From NCBI GenBank assembly GCA_004553575.1, contig SFLA01000031.1:1-12987 (forward strand): a DNA stretch of 12,987 nucleotides, given 5' to 3'. The notes under the pieces were generated by a model. That model saw only the letters and a list, made by a program, of their open reading frames with translations, was not told the DNA's origin and ran no database searches. A program made the position numbers and the translations under genes. The DNA comes from Clostridiales bacterium. GTDB taxonomy: Bacteria; Bacillota; Clostridia; Oscillospirales; CAG-382. Of this stretch, positions 1 to 6,654 are shown one piece after another (position 1 is the stretch's first letter; each line of letters begins with the position of its first letter).

Positions 1-304
1 TACAGACTTTTGACGGAAACTGATCTATAATATCCGATACAAGGCGAAGCTGCTCAAACGAGCCGAGATAGCCGGTATATATCGCGTCGAACGTGAATCC
101 TTCTTTCTTCCAGTGCACGGTTATAGGTTTTATATCCGATGTCAGATCGCGGAAGGTGAAGCCGTCGAAGGCGGTATGCGTGGACAGTACCGCGGTCGGT
201 ATGACCGCGCACTCGACGCCCATAGCCGATATTACCGGCAATGCCACGGTAAGCGAGCATTTTCCTATACAGGATATGTCCTGGACGGAGAGTATTCGTT
301 TCAT
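1..304 (-). CDS. Pyridoxal/pyridoxamine kinase (PdxY/PdxK-like), N-terminal part, cut by the left edge
   Basis: Reading the minus strand from an ATG at 302-304 gives 101 codons with no stop before the window edge. The N-terminus runs MKRILSVQDISCIGKCSLTV, then has ALPVISAMG (about 21-29), PTAVLSTHT (about 36-44) and AIYTGYLGSFEQL (about 80-92). These are hallmarks of the ribokinase-superfamily vitamin B6 kinases of Firmicutes, which phosphorylate pyridoxal or pyridoxamine with ATP in the PLP salvage pathway. The C-terminal ATP-binding half, with its GTGD-type motif, lies outside the window. The gene starts 4 bases after the mnmM stop and is probably the seventh cistron of the dapA operon. No clear Shine-Dalgarno precedes the ATG, so translation may depend on coupling to mnmM. 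A hydroxymethylpyrimidine kinase is a less likely alternative because the SHTAFDGFTFRDLT region fits PdxY-like proteins better. The family call is sure; the preferred substrate is not. Confidence 0.87.
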   Translation of the reverse strand, partial: MKRILSVQDISCIGKCSLTVALPVISAMGVECAVIPTAVLSTHTAFDGFTFRDLTSDIKPITVHWKKEGFTFDAIYTGYLGSFEQLRLVSDIIDQFPSKVC

Positions 305-308
305 TCTG

Positions 309-860
309 TTACTTGCTTTCTACCGTATAGAAAAACGGTGATGTGGGCGAATTGATTATGCGGAATACCGAGCAACAGTAGCGCCGGCGGTCGTACAAAG
401 AAAACATACCGGCAAGCATATCTCCCTCGGCTGTTCCCTCGGCGTGGCCGGGATACACGGCAATAAGCAGTATACCGTCCGGCGCAAGCAGGTTTATTGC
501 CGAAGATACGGCCGCGTGTGTGGTTTCGCACATTGTTGTTATCTTTTTGTCACTGCCCGGAAGATAGCCGAGATTGAAAACTCCCGCATTAATCCTTTCG
601 TGTATGTAGGAATCACACTCGGAATGCGAATCGTATATAAGCGTATAATTCTGCGGCGCCCCGTTTGCTTCGAGCAAGCGGCGTGTCGAAGAAATCGCCT
701 TTTTCTGAACATCGAACGCATAAACCTTCCCGGCAGCCCCGACGGTTTTGGAAAGCCACAGGGTGTCGTGGCCGTTGCCCATTGTGAAATCGACGGCAAT
801 TCCGCCGGGCTTTATATGCCGCTTCAGGAAATCCTTCTGCAGCGCAAGAAGATCCGTCAA
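309..860 (-). CDS. mnmM: MnmM/YtqB-type class I SAM-dependent tRNA methyltransferase
   Basis: The product is 183 aa, a normal length for the YtqB (rRNA_methylase Pfam) family. SAM motif I is DFTMGNGHDT (residues 24-33). An acidic residue ends strand 2 in YAFDVQ (48-52), the family block FNLGYLPGSDK lies at 95-105, and YPGHAEG lies at 136-142. The C-terminus SPTSPFFYTVES matches the usual family ending. B. subtilis YtqB (MnmM) is known to methylate nm5s2U34 to mnm5s2U34 in the wobble position of certain tRNAs, and this role is transferred here by family membership. The start is a TTG at 858-860: AAGGAAGGAAA lies upstream at good spacing and no in-frame ATG exists before motif I. The TTG overlaps the TGA of the upstream gene (TTGA), pointing to translational coupling. 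Family call is firm; the exact nucleoside is inferred. Confidence 0.86.
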   Translation of the reverse strand: MTDLLALQKDFLKRHIKPGGIAVDFTMGNGHDTLWLSKTVGAAGKVYAFDVQKKAISSTRRLLEANGAPQNYTLIYDSHSECDSYIHERINAGVFNLGYLPGSDKKITTMCETTHAAVSSAINLLAPDGILLIAVYPGHAEGTAEGDMLAGMFSLYDRRRYCCSVFRIINSPTSPFFYTVESK

Positions 861-1669
861 AGCTGTCTTTCCTTCCTTATACGTGCTTCCTCTTCCCGGT
901 GCCGGTGTATACGCTCGGTATCCAGCGCAAACAACACCGCCGCCGCCAGTATCGCCGGAGCGATAAGCCAGCGGTATTTCATAAATGCTGTTTTTTCCTC
1001 TGCTGCTGTGCTCTCCTCCGCCTCGGAAACCGATACAACCGGAGACTCCTCGACCAGATCTCCTATAATACGGTCGGCAACGCAGCGGGAGAATACACGC
1101 CAGCCCTCCGAAGTCATTGAGGAACCGTAAAGATACGATGAATCCACACCGTCGTCATCACCAAGCATATACGAAGCGGTGATGATACAGTTAAGCGTGC
1201 TGCGGGACGCACAAACGGCGGAAACACTTACGCACAAGCTCGAATCGGTACCCGCATCCGGAGCGACTACCGCATATACCGGCACCGACGGCATTGACGC
1301 CGCAGCCGAAGCGATAAGGCCGGCTGCTGCATCCGGGTCGTCGCTGCCGTCAAAACAAACGACAAGCGCCTCCGGTGAATATGCGGAAAGCTGGGATACG
1401 GCTGCGGACCAGTCCGAAACAAGAGCATCCTCTACCCCAAGATTAAGGGAATCGAGCGGGTACAGATCGAACGCGCAGTCTTTCCACGTAAATGCCGTAC
1501 GGCCGCCGATAACCAGAACCTTACCGGTGTTGGATGCCGCAGGGTTTGCGGCAATAATCGTTCCTACGGTTGTTCTTACCGGCTGTGAGCTATCCTCGCC
1601 GGTTTCGGCGAACACTGCGACAGGAGCAATCACAAGAAGCGCTGCGAGCAGACACAGCAGGCGTTTCAT
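857..1669 (-). CDS. Membrane-anchored SGNH-hydrolase-like protein with degenerate catalytic blocks
   Basis: The product is 270 aa. Residues 1-21 form a signal peptide (MKRLLCLLAALLVIAPVAVFA), residues about 233-249 a C-terminal membrane helix, and the charged tail 251-270 (many Arg/Glu) should be cytoplasmic, so a type I topology with an outside domain is inferred. No close family is certain. The layout of the outside domain resembles an SGNH/GDSL hydrolase: VLVIGGRTAF (51-60) sits where block I (GDS) should be, NLGVEDALVSDW (76-87) where block II should be, VVCFDGSDD (103-111) where the GxND block should be, and YGSSMTSEGWRVF (181-193) where the DxxH...GY block should be. The catalytic Ser, Asp and His are all absent, so if the fold is right this is a non-catalytic relative. 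The start ATG overlaps the icd stop (ATGA), with AAAGG eight bases upstream. It is embedded in the dap-TCA operon and co-expressed with mnmM. Secretion and membrane anchoring are likely; function is unknown. Confidence 0.7.
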   Translation of the reverse strand: MKRLLCLLAALLVIAPVAVFAETGEDSSQPVRTTVGTIIAANPAASNTGKVLVIGGRTAFTWKDCAFDLYPLDSLNLGVEDALVSDWSAAVSQLSAYSPEALVVCFDGSDDPDAAAGLIASAAASMPSVPVYAVVAPDAGTDSSLCVSVSAVCASRSTLNCIITASYMLGDDDGVDSSYLYGSSMTSEGWRVFSRCVADRIIGDLVEESPVVSVSEAEESTAAEEKTAFMKYRWLIAPAILAAAVLFALDTERIHRHREEEARIRKERQL

Positions 1670-2874
1670 TTACAAAGCCTTTCCAGACGGGAAGCGATAC
1701 CGTCGATGAACTCCTCCGAAGTCGCACAGCGTTTGTTTTCGAGCGACGACAACTGGAACAGATCCTTGGTCATCAGTCCGTCTTCTATAGTCTGTATTCC
1801 CGCCTTTTCAAGCGAATCGGCGAAACTGCACAGTCTTTCGTTTCCGTCCAGCTCGCCGCGTTTGCGGAGAGCGCCGGACCAGGCAAATATTGTTGCAATC
1901 GGGTTGGTGGAAGTCGGGTTGCCCTTAAGATGCTCGTAATAATGGCGCGTTACGGTTCCGTGAGCCGCCTCGTATTCGTATTTGCCGTCCGGCGAAACAA
2001 GCACGGAGGTCATAAGGCCGAGCGAACCGAAGGCGGTCGCCATCATATCGGACATAACGTCTCCGTCGTAATTCTTGCATGCCCATATAAACCCTCCCTC
2101 GGAGCGGATTACGCGGGCTACGGCGTCATCGATAAGGGTATAGAAATAGGTTATCCCCTTCTCTTCGAACCTATCCTTCCACTCTGCATAAACCTCGTCG
2201 AAGATATCGCGGAAGCGGCGGTCATATGTTTTTGAAACGGTATCCTTGGTGGCAAACCAAAGGTCCTGACCGGTGGAATATGCGAACGAGAAACAACTTT
2301 CGGCGAAATGGAATATACTGTCGTCGAGATTATAGGTCTCCTGAACGACGCCGTCGCACTCGAAATCGTGCAGCGGAAGTCTTTTCTCGGTTCCGTCAGC
2401 CGATACTACCGATATGAACGCCGAACTGCCCTTCGGAACACGCGTTTCGGACGCCTTATATACGTCGCCGTAGGCGTGGCGGGCAATTGTTATCGGCTTT
2501 TTCCAGGTACGGACATATGGGGTTATACCGCGTACGATTATTGGGGCCCGGAACACGGTTCCGTCAAGAATTGCGCGTATGGTGCCGTTCGGGCTCTTCC
2601 ACATCTCGGACAGACCGTATTCCTTTACACGGGCAGCGTTCGGAGTTATGGTTGCGCACTTAACCGCGACGCCGTATTTCAGAGTCGCCTCGGCACTGCG
2701 GACGGTTACGGAATCCTTCGTGCGCTCGCGCTCCGGCAGTCCCAGGTCGTAATAATCTGTTTTAAGATCTACATAAGGTAAGATAAGCTTATCTTTTATC
2801 ATCTTCCAGAGAACTCTGGTCATTTCATCCCCGTCCATCTCGACTATCGGGACGGTCATAGGTATTCTGCTCAT
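1666..2874 (-). CDS. icd: NADP-dependent isocitrate dehydrogenase, type II (eukaryote-like homodimeric)
   Basis: The product is 402 aa and converts isocitrate to 2-oxoglutarate, CO2 and NADPH. It is full length for the type II family (human IDH1 is 414 aa) and aligns with it throughout. VEMDGDEMTR lies at 11-20, the substrate loop KSPNGTIR at 93-100, ARHAYGDVY at 131-139 with Arg132 and Tyr139, Lys210 in ATKDT, the metal aspartates in NYDGDVMSD (about 268-276), and HGTVTRH at 305-311. The last motif holds the Arg-His pair (310-311) that in this family binds the 2'-phosphate of NADP, so NADP use is inferred. The ATG directly abuts the aconitase stop (TAAATG) and GGAGG sits 7 bases upstream inside the aconitase end. 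With aconitase it forms the 2-oxoglutarate branch, which feeds glutamate made by GdhA. No citrate synthase is in the window. Confidence 0.96.
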   Translation of the reverse strand: MSRIPMTVPIVEMDGDEMTRVLWKMIKDKLILPYVDLKTDYYDLGLPERERTKDSVTVRSAEATLKYGVAVKCATITPNAARVKEYGLSEMWKSPNGTIRAILDGTVFRAPIIVRGITPYVRTWKKPITIARHAYGDVYKASETRVPKGSSAFISVVSADGTEKRLPLHDFECDGVVQETYNLDDSIFHFAESCFSFAYSTGQDLWFATKDTVSKTYDRRFRDIFDEVYAEWKDRFEEKGITYFYTLIDDAVARVIRSEGGFIWACKNYDGDVMSDMMATAFGSLGLMTSVLVSPDGKYEYEAAHGTVTRHYYEHLKGNPTSTNPIATIFAWSGALRKRGELDGNERLCSFADSLEKAGIQTIEDGLMTKDLFQLSSLENKRCATSEEFIDGIASRLERLCK

Positions 2875-4785
2875 TTATCTGCCTCCGGTAAATGCGAGCA
2901 ATCCGCCCGCAAGCAATATTTTTTTCTGACGGTCGGTGTATCCGGTGACAAGCGTGATTTCCTTTTCTCCGACCGTAAGCACCGCCGACGAAAGATCCTC
3001 TGCAAACGACAGACGGCAAGCGTCTCCGAGCGAAACCGAATCGTAATCTGCCGGGTCGGCAAAGGTGAGCGGAGCTATACCGGCGTTAATGAGGTTGGCA
3101 AGGTGTATCCGGGCAAAACTCACCGCAACGACGGCTTTTACTCCGAGATACAGCGGCACCAGCGCAGCGTGCTCTCGTGAGGATCCCTGACCGTAGTTTA
3201 CTCCGCCGACGATTATACCTCCGCCCTTCTCAACGGCGCGGGCTGCAAAATCCGGGTCGACAGCGGCGAAGCAGAACCGCGAAAGATACGGGATATTTGA
3301 CCTGTACGGGAGTATCTTTGCACCCGCCGGCATTATGTGATCGGTAGTAATATTGTCGCCGACCTTGAGTATACATTGGGTATCGGAAACCGTTTCAAGC
3401 GGTTTACCGGTCGGTACCGGGAAGATATTCGGTCCGCGTACAACCGTCACACGCTCCGCCTCCTCGGGAGACAGCGGCGGAATAATCATGTTGTCGTTTA
3501 TCTCAATACTTTCTGCCGGCGCGACGCGAGGCATCTTTCCGAATGACGCCGGATCCGTTATATATCCGGTTATTGCGGATACTGCCGCTACGGCCGGCGA
3601 AACCAGATATACCTGCGCATCTGCGGTGCCGCTGCGTCCGCGGAAATTGCGGTTGAAGGTGCGGAGCGAAACTCCTCCGGAGCAGGGAGACTGACCCATT
3701 CCTATACAGGGCCCGCAGGCGGACTCAAGTACTCTCGCACCCGCCGATATAAGCTTTCCCAAAGCGCCCGACTTGGCTGCTGCAACAAGCACCTGGCGGC
3801 TTCCGGGCGAAACGGTAAGACTGACGTTATCGGCTATGGTTCTTCCGGAGAGTATTTCCGCCGCCAGCGAAATGTCAAACAGCGAGGAATTTGTACAGGA
3901 GCCGATGCATACCTGATCCACCTTTATTCCCTTAAGCTCGGAAACCGGCTTTACCGCGTCCGGCGAATGCGGACATGCGGCGAGGCAGGTCAGTGACGAC
4001 AGATCGATATCGATGATACGGTCGTAACAGGCGTCAGAATCTGCGGAAAGCGGCGTAAACGCCTCCGGCCGCTGCTGGAACGCAAGGAATTCTGCCGTAA
4101 CGGCGTCGGACGGGAAAATGCTGCTTGTCGCGCCCAGCTCGGCGCCCATATTGGTTATTGTTGCCCTCTCGGGAACCGTAAGAGCAGACACGCCGTCTCC
4201 GAAGTACTCGTATACTCTGCCTACCCCGCCCTTAACCGTTTCTACTGAAAGAAGGTAAAGTATCACGTCTTTTGCGCTAACCCAATCGGGAAGTCTGCCG
4301 GACAAACGTACTCCGGTTACCTTCGGACAGGTTATCCGGTATTCTCCTCCGCCCATTGCCACGGCTACGTCAAGTCCGCCGGCACCAAAAGCAAGCATTC
4401 CTATACCGCCGGCTGTAGGCGTATGGCTGTCCGATCCGATAAGCGTTTTGCCGGGAATGCCGAACCGCTCGAGATGCACCTGATGACATATTCCGTTGCC
4501 GGGGCGCGAATAATAGAGCCCGTATCTTGCGGCGCAGCTCTGTATGTAGCGGTGATCGTCGGCGTTTTCAAATCCGGACTGAAGCGTATTGTGATCGACA
4601 TAAGCGACCGAAAGCTCGGTTTTAACCCTTCCGGTGCCCATAGCCTCGTACTCGAGATAAGCCATTGTGCCGGTTGCGTCCTGCGTAAGTGTCTGATCCA
4701 TACGAAGTGCAATTTCGCTTCCGGGCACGAGTTCACCGGAAACGAGATGTTTTTTAAGTATTTTTTCGGTAAGAGTTCCGCGCAT
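2875..4785 (-). CDS. acn: Aconitate hydratase, compact (Aquifex-type) form
   Basis: The product is 636 aa and isomerises citrate to isocitrate using a 4Fe-4S cluster. The length is that of the compact clostridial/Aquifex-type enzymes, much shorter than AcnA or AcnB (about 860-900 aa). Cluster ligands are Cys297 in CIGSCTNSS and Cys357/Cys360 in CGPCIGMG. Active-site residues are present in GSDSHTPTAGGIGM (117-130), in DNITTDHIMPAG (477-488), and in the swivel-domain loop YGQGSSREHA (531-540) with the catalytic Ser and Arg. All domains are present and in normal order, so the enzyme should be active. The related homoaconitase and isopropylmalate isomerase subunits are usually split and shorter, and the adjacent icd favours citrate as substrate. 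The ATG abuts the dapB TAG stop (TAGATG), with GGAGG at proper spacing within dapB. It is cotranscribed with dapAB and icd. Confidence 0.94.
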   Translation of the reverse strand: MRGTLTEKILKKHLVSGELVPGSEIALRMDQTLTQDATGTMAYLEYEAMGTGRVKTELSVAYVDHNTLQSGFENADDHRYIQSCAARYGLYYSRPGNGICHQVHLERFGIPGKTLIGSDSHTPTAGGIGMLAFGAGGLDVAVAMGGGEYRITCPKVTGVRLSGRLPDWVSAKDVILYLLSVETVKGGVGRVYEYFGDGVSALTVPERATITNMGAELGATSSIFPSDAVTAEFLAFQQRPEAFTPLSADSDACYDRIIDIDLSSLTCLAACPHSPDAVKPVSELKGIKVDQVCIGSCTNSSLFDISLAAEILSGRTIADNVSLTVSPGSRQVLVAAAKSGALGKLISAGARVLESACGPCIGMGQSPCSGGVSLRTFNRNFRGRSGTADAQVYLVSPAVAAVSAITGYITDPASFGKMPRVAPAESIEINDNMIIPPLSPEEAERVTVVRGPNIFPVPTGKPLETVSDTQCILKVGDNITTDHIMPAGAKILPYRSNIPYLSRFCFAAVDPDFAARAVEKGGGIIVGGVNYGQGSSREHAALVPLYLGVKAVVAVSFARIHLANLINAGIAPLTFADPADYDSVSLGDACRLSFAEDLSSAVLTVGEKEITLVTGYTDRQKKILLAGGLLAFTGGR

Positions 4786-5541
4786 CTATTTAACCTCCGA
4801 AGCGATAAGATCCTTCATGCTGTATAATCCGGGACCGAGCCCGGAAACAAACTCCGCGGCGCGCAGCGCGCCCGAAGCAAACAAAGACCGGTCGAACGCA
4901 CGGTGAGAAATGGCGATCGATTCGTACTTTCCGAGGAACATCACTGTATGGTCCCCTACAACACCGCCTCCGCGGACAGACTGAATGCCTATCTCATTTT
5001 TGCCACGCGGCTCCCGGCGTCCGGTGCGGTCGAAAACATAATCGTGCTCACCGCCGACAGCTCCGGTAATCTCATCGGCAATCATAAGAGCTGTTCCGCT
5101 TGGTGCGTCCACCTTGCCGGAATGATGTGTCTCGATTATCTCGATATCGAAATCGCCTCCCAGCGCTTTTGCCGCTTCTGCCGCAAGCGAAGCCGCCAGC
5201 GACACTCCGAGCGACATGTTCTTTGATCTGAACACCGGCAAGGATTCGGATGTTTTGATAATCCGGGCGTTCTGCTCCGCGGTGTATCCGGTGGTGGCAA
5301 GCACAAGAGGAGTAGAGGTTCTCTCCGCATATGACAGCACCTCCTCAAGAGCAGAGGCTGCCGAAAAATCGATAAGCACATCTGCCCTTTCGGAAACAAG
5401 CGACAGCGAACCGTAAACAGGATACCAGTATTCGCACGGCCGGCGGTCCACACCGCATACAACGGTTACACCCGCCTGTCGGCACTGCTCGGAAAGGGCG
5501 CTTCCCATTCTTCCGCTGCAGCCGTTAATTATTACTTTCAT
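4786..5541 (-). CDS. dapB: 4-hydroxy-tetrahydrodipicolinate reductase
   Basis: The product is 251 aa and reduces hydroxy-tetrahydrodipicolinate to tetrahydrodipicolinate with NAD(P)H, the second step of the diaminopimelate/lysine route. The Rossmann start MKVIINGCSGRMG carries the GCSGRMG loop at 7-13. LIDFSAA is at 56-62, LATTGYT at 81-87, and the active-site motif ETHHSGKVDAPSGTA at 137-151 has the paired His residues 139-140 and Lys143. A longer reading frame extends upstream to 5667, but that part lies inside dapA and has no ribosome site. The ATG at 5539-5541 gives the canonical N-terminus and overlaps the dapA TGA by ATGA. The stop is TAG, the only amber stop seen in the window. The gene is the second cistron of the operon. 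Confidence 0.96.
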   Translation of the reverse strand: MKVIINGCSGRMGSALSEQCRQAGVTVVCGVDRRPCEYWYPVYGSLSLVSERADVLIDFSAASALEEVLSYAERTSTPLVLATTGYTAEQNARIIKTSESLPVFRSKNMSLGVSLAASLAAEAAKALGGDFDIEIIETHHSGKVDAPSGTALMIADEITGAVGGEHDYVFDRTGRREPRGKNEIGIQSVRGGGVVGDHTVMFLGKYESIAISHRAFDRSLFASGALRAAEFVSGLGPGLYSMKDLIASEVK

Positions 5542-6461
5542 ATCTTTTCTTCCCCGCCTATCAGCCCGTAATTCTGAAGCACGGTGCGAAGCAAGGCGTT
5601 TTTGTCGTCGTCCATCTCGCAGAGCGGGAGACGTATCTCCGGAGAGCAAAGATTCATCATGGCGCACGCCGCCTTGACGGGAATCGGGTTCACCTGCATA
5701 AACATTGCGGATATAAGCGGAATCAGCTCAAGCTGTATTGCGGCTGCCTCCGCTATCCTGCCTTCGAGCGCGAGCCGGGTCATTTCGGCAAATCTCTTCG
5801 GGACGACATTTGAAGTAGTGGATATTACGCCCTTGGCGCCGCATGCCATAAGAGGCACGGTCTGATCATCGTTTCCGGAATAAATCTGCAGGGAATCTCC
5901 GCACTCGTGCATAAGACGAAGTATTGCGGAAACGTCGCCGGACGCTTCTTTGGTCGCCACGATATTCGGATGCTTTGCAAGCTCGCGGTAAGCCGCCGGC
6001 GAAATACTCATGCCGGTGCGGGAGGGCACGTTGTAGAGTATGACGGGCTTTTCTGAGGCATCGGCAATCACGCTGAAGTGGCGGATAAGTCCCTTATCGC
6101 TGGCCTTGTTGTAGTACGGTGTAACGCACAGTACCGCGTCGGCTCCGCACTCGCAGGCATGACGGGTAAGCGATACGGAATAATCGGTATCGTTACCCCC
6201 GGTTCCGGCGACAACCGGTATTCTTCCGGCGACAACCGTAACGGTGTGCTCTATGACCCTGCGATGCTCATCGTCTTTTAGAGTTGACTTTTCGCCCGTG
6301 GTACCGCAGACGACTATCGCGTCGACTCCCGCATCAATCTGACGCTCGATAAGCGAGGTGAGCGCAAAATAATCAACCCTCCCGTCACGGAACGGCGTAA
6401 TTATAGCCGTACCGGTCCCTGTGAATACGTTTTTTTTCATATCAGACATAATTTTATTCAT
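5538..6461 (-). CDS. dapA: 4-hydroxy-tetrahydrodipicolinate synthase
   Basis: The product is 307 aa from the chosen start and condenses pyruvate with aspartate-semialdehyde, the entry step to diaminopimelate and lysine. It is a TIM barrel of the NAL/DapA family. TAIITPF opens the barrel (18-24), CGTTGE holds the threonine pair (52-57), PYYNK is at 115-119, Tyr143 and Arg148 lie in LYNVPSRTG, and the Schiff-base Lys171 lies in ATKEASGD. All catalytic residues are present. The frame is open up to 6542, but the region above 6461 holds the promoter, so that part cannot be coding. Three ATGs are possible at 6461, 6449 and 6440. The 6461 ATG has AAGGTG (6464-6469) just upstream and is preferred; spacing is short, so 6449 remains possible. 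It is the first gene of the operon, behind a consensus promoter with a leader of roughly 27 bases. Confidence 0.95.
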   Translation of the reverse strand: MNKIMSDMKKNVFTGTGTAIITPFRDGRVDYFALTSLIERQIDAGVDAIVVCGTTGEKSTLKDDEHRRVIEHTVTVVAGRIPVVAGTGGNDTDYSVSLTRHACECGADAVLCVTPYYNKASDKGLIRHFSVIADASEKPVILYNVPSRTGMSISPAAYRELAKHPNIVATKEASGDVSAILRLMHECGDSLQIYSGNDDQTVPLMACGAKGVISTTSNVVPKRFAEMTRLALEGRIAEAAAIQLELIPLISAMFMQVNPIPVKAACAMMNLCSPEIRLPLCEMDDDKNALLRTVLQNYGLIGGEEKI

Positions 6462-6467
6462 CACACC

Positions 6468-6496
6468 TTGACAATGTATAATTTTACAGATATGAT
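6468..6496 (+). promoter_or_regulatory. Near-consensus sigma-A promoter facing right, sharing its -10 with the dapA promoter
   Basis: On the plus strand TTGACA (6468-6473), a 17-base spacer and TATGAT (6491-6496) match the consensus at 11 of 12 positions. Its -10 overlaps the dapA -10 by two bases, so the 56 bp at 6468-6523 form one symmetric element: TTGACA, 17 bases, TATGATTATA, 17 bases, TGTCAA. Transcription would start near 6503 and give the VTC/DUF4956 unit a leader of about 150 bases. Its -35 also overlaps the dapA ribosome site on the other strand. The motif is seen directly; activity is inferred. Confidence 0.7.
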
Positions 6497-6523
6497 TATA
6501 CCATCGGACGGTACAAATGTCAA
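6495..6523 (-). promoter_or_regulatory. Consensus sigma-A promoter for the dapA operon
   Basis: On the minus strand TTGACA (6518-6523) and TATAAT (6495-6500) are separated by exactly 17 bases, a perfect match to the housekeeping promoter consensus. Transcription should start near 6488, giving a leader of about 27 bases before the dapA ATG at 6461. That is too short for a lysine riboswitch or T-box, so none is expected here. Confidence 0.9.
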
Positions 6524-6565
6524 CCGTCATACTTACGGGCAACAGACGTGCAAAAGCGGCTGTTT

Positions 6566-6595
6566 TCGTTAAAGTACATTATTATTCCCTATAAT
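6566..6595 (+). promoter_or_regulatory. Possible second promoter for the VTC/DUF4956 unit
   Basis: A perfect TATAAT lies at 6590-6595. The best -35 candidates near 6566-6572 (TCGTTA/TTCGTT) are poor, so the site would need an activator or be weak. The predicted start near 6602 would leave a leader of about 50 bases and would fall inside the inverted repeat at 6601-6621. Confidence 0.4.
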
Positions 6596-6600
6596 ACGGG

Positions 6601-6621
6601 TTCTTAAGTCAGTTTTAAGAA
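6601..6621. repeat. 7-bp perfect inverted repeat upstream of the VTC gene
   Basis: TTCTTAA (6601-6607) and TTAAGAA (6615-6621) are exact inverted copies separated by 7 bases. The repeat covers the start point predicted from the TATAAT at 6590-6595. It could be an operator or a small leader hairpin; no T-run follows, so it is not a terminator. Confidence 0.5.
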
Positions 6622-6642
6622 TTCCGAAGTATTATATTCTGC

Positions 6643-6648
6643 GGAGTG
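6643..6648 (+). promoter_or_regulatory. Ribosome binding site that sets the VTC gene start
   Basis: GGAGTG ends 6 bases before the ATG at 6655. The in-frame GTG at 6646 lies inside this site and would have no ribosome site of its own, so the ATG is chosen. Confidence 0.75.
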
Positions 6649-6654
6649 AACTAT

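Noticed and set aside
444..1130. Plus-strand open frame of 228 codons across mnmM and the SGNH-like gene
   Set aside because: It crosses the junction of two genes on the other strand and has no domain pattern or start signal.
5542..5667. N-terminal extension of dapB
   Set aside because: It lies within dapA, lacks a ribosome site, and the canonical DapB N-terminus starts at 5541.
6477..6482. Extra plus-strand TATAAT
   Set aside because: It is only 3 bases after the TTGACA at 6468, with no other -35 at a workable distance; the TATGAT at 6491 fits instead.
6462..6488. Lysine riboswitch or T-box leader for dapA
   Set aside because: The predicted leader is only about 27 bases, far too short for either element.
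6462..6542. N-terminal extension of dapA
   Set aside because: It overlaps the consensus promoter and upstream of the predicted transcription start, so it cannot be in the main mRNA.
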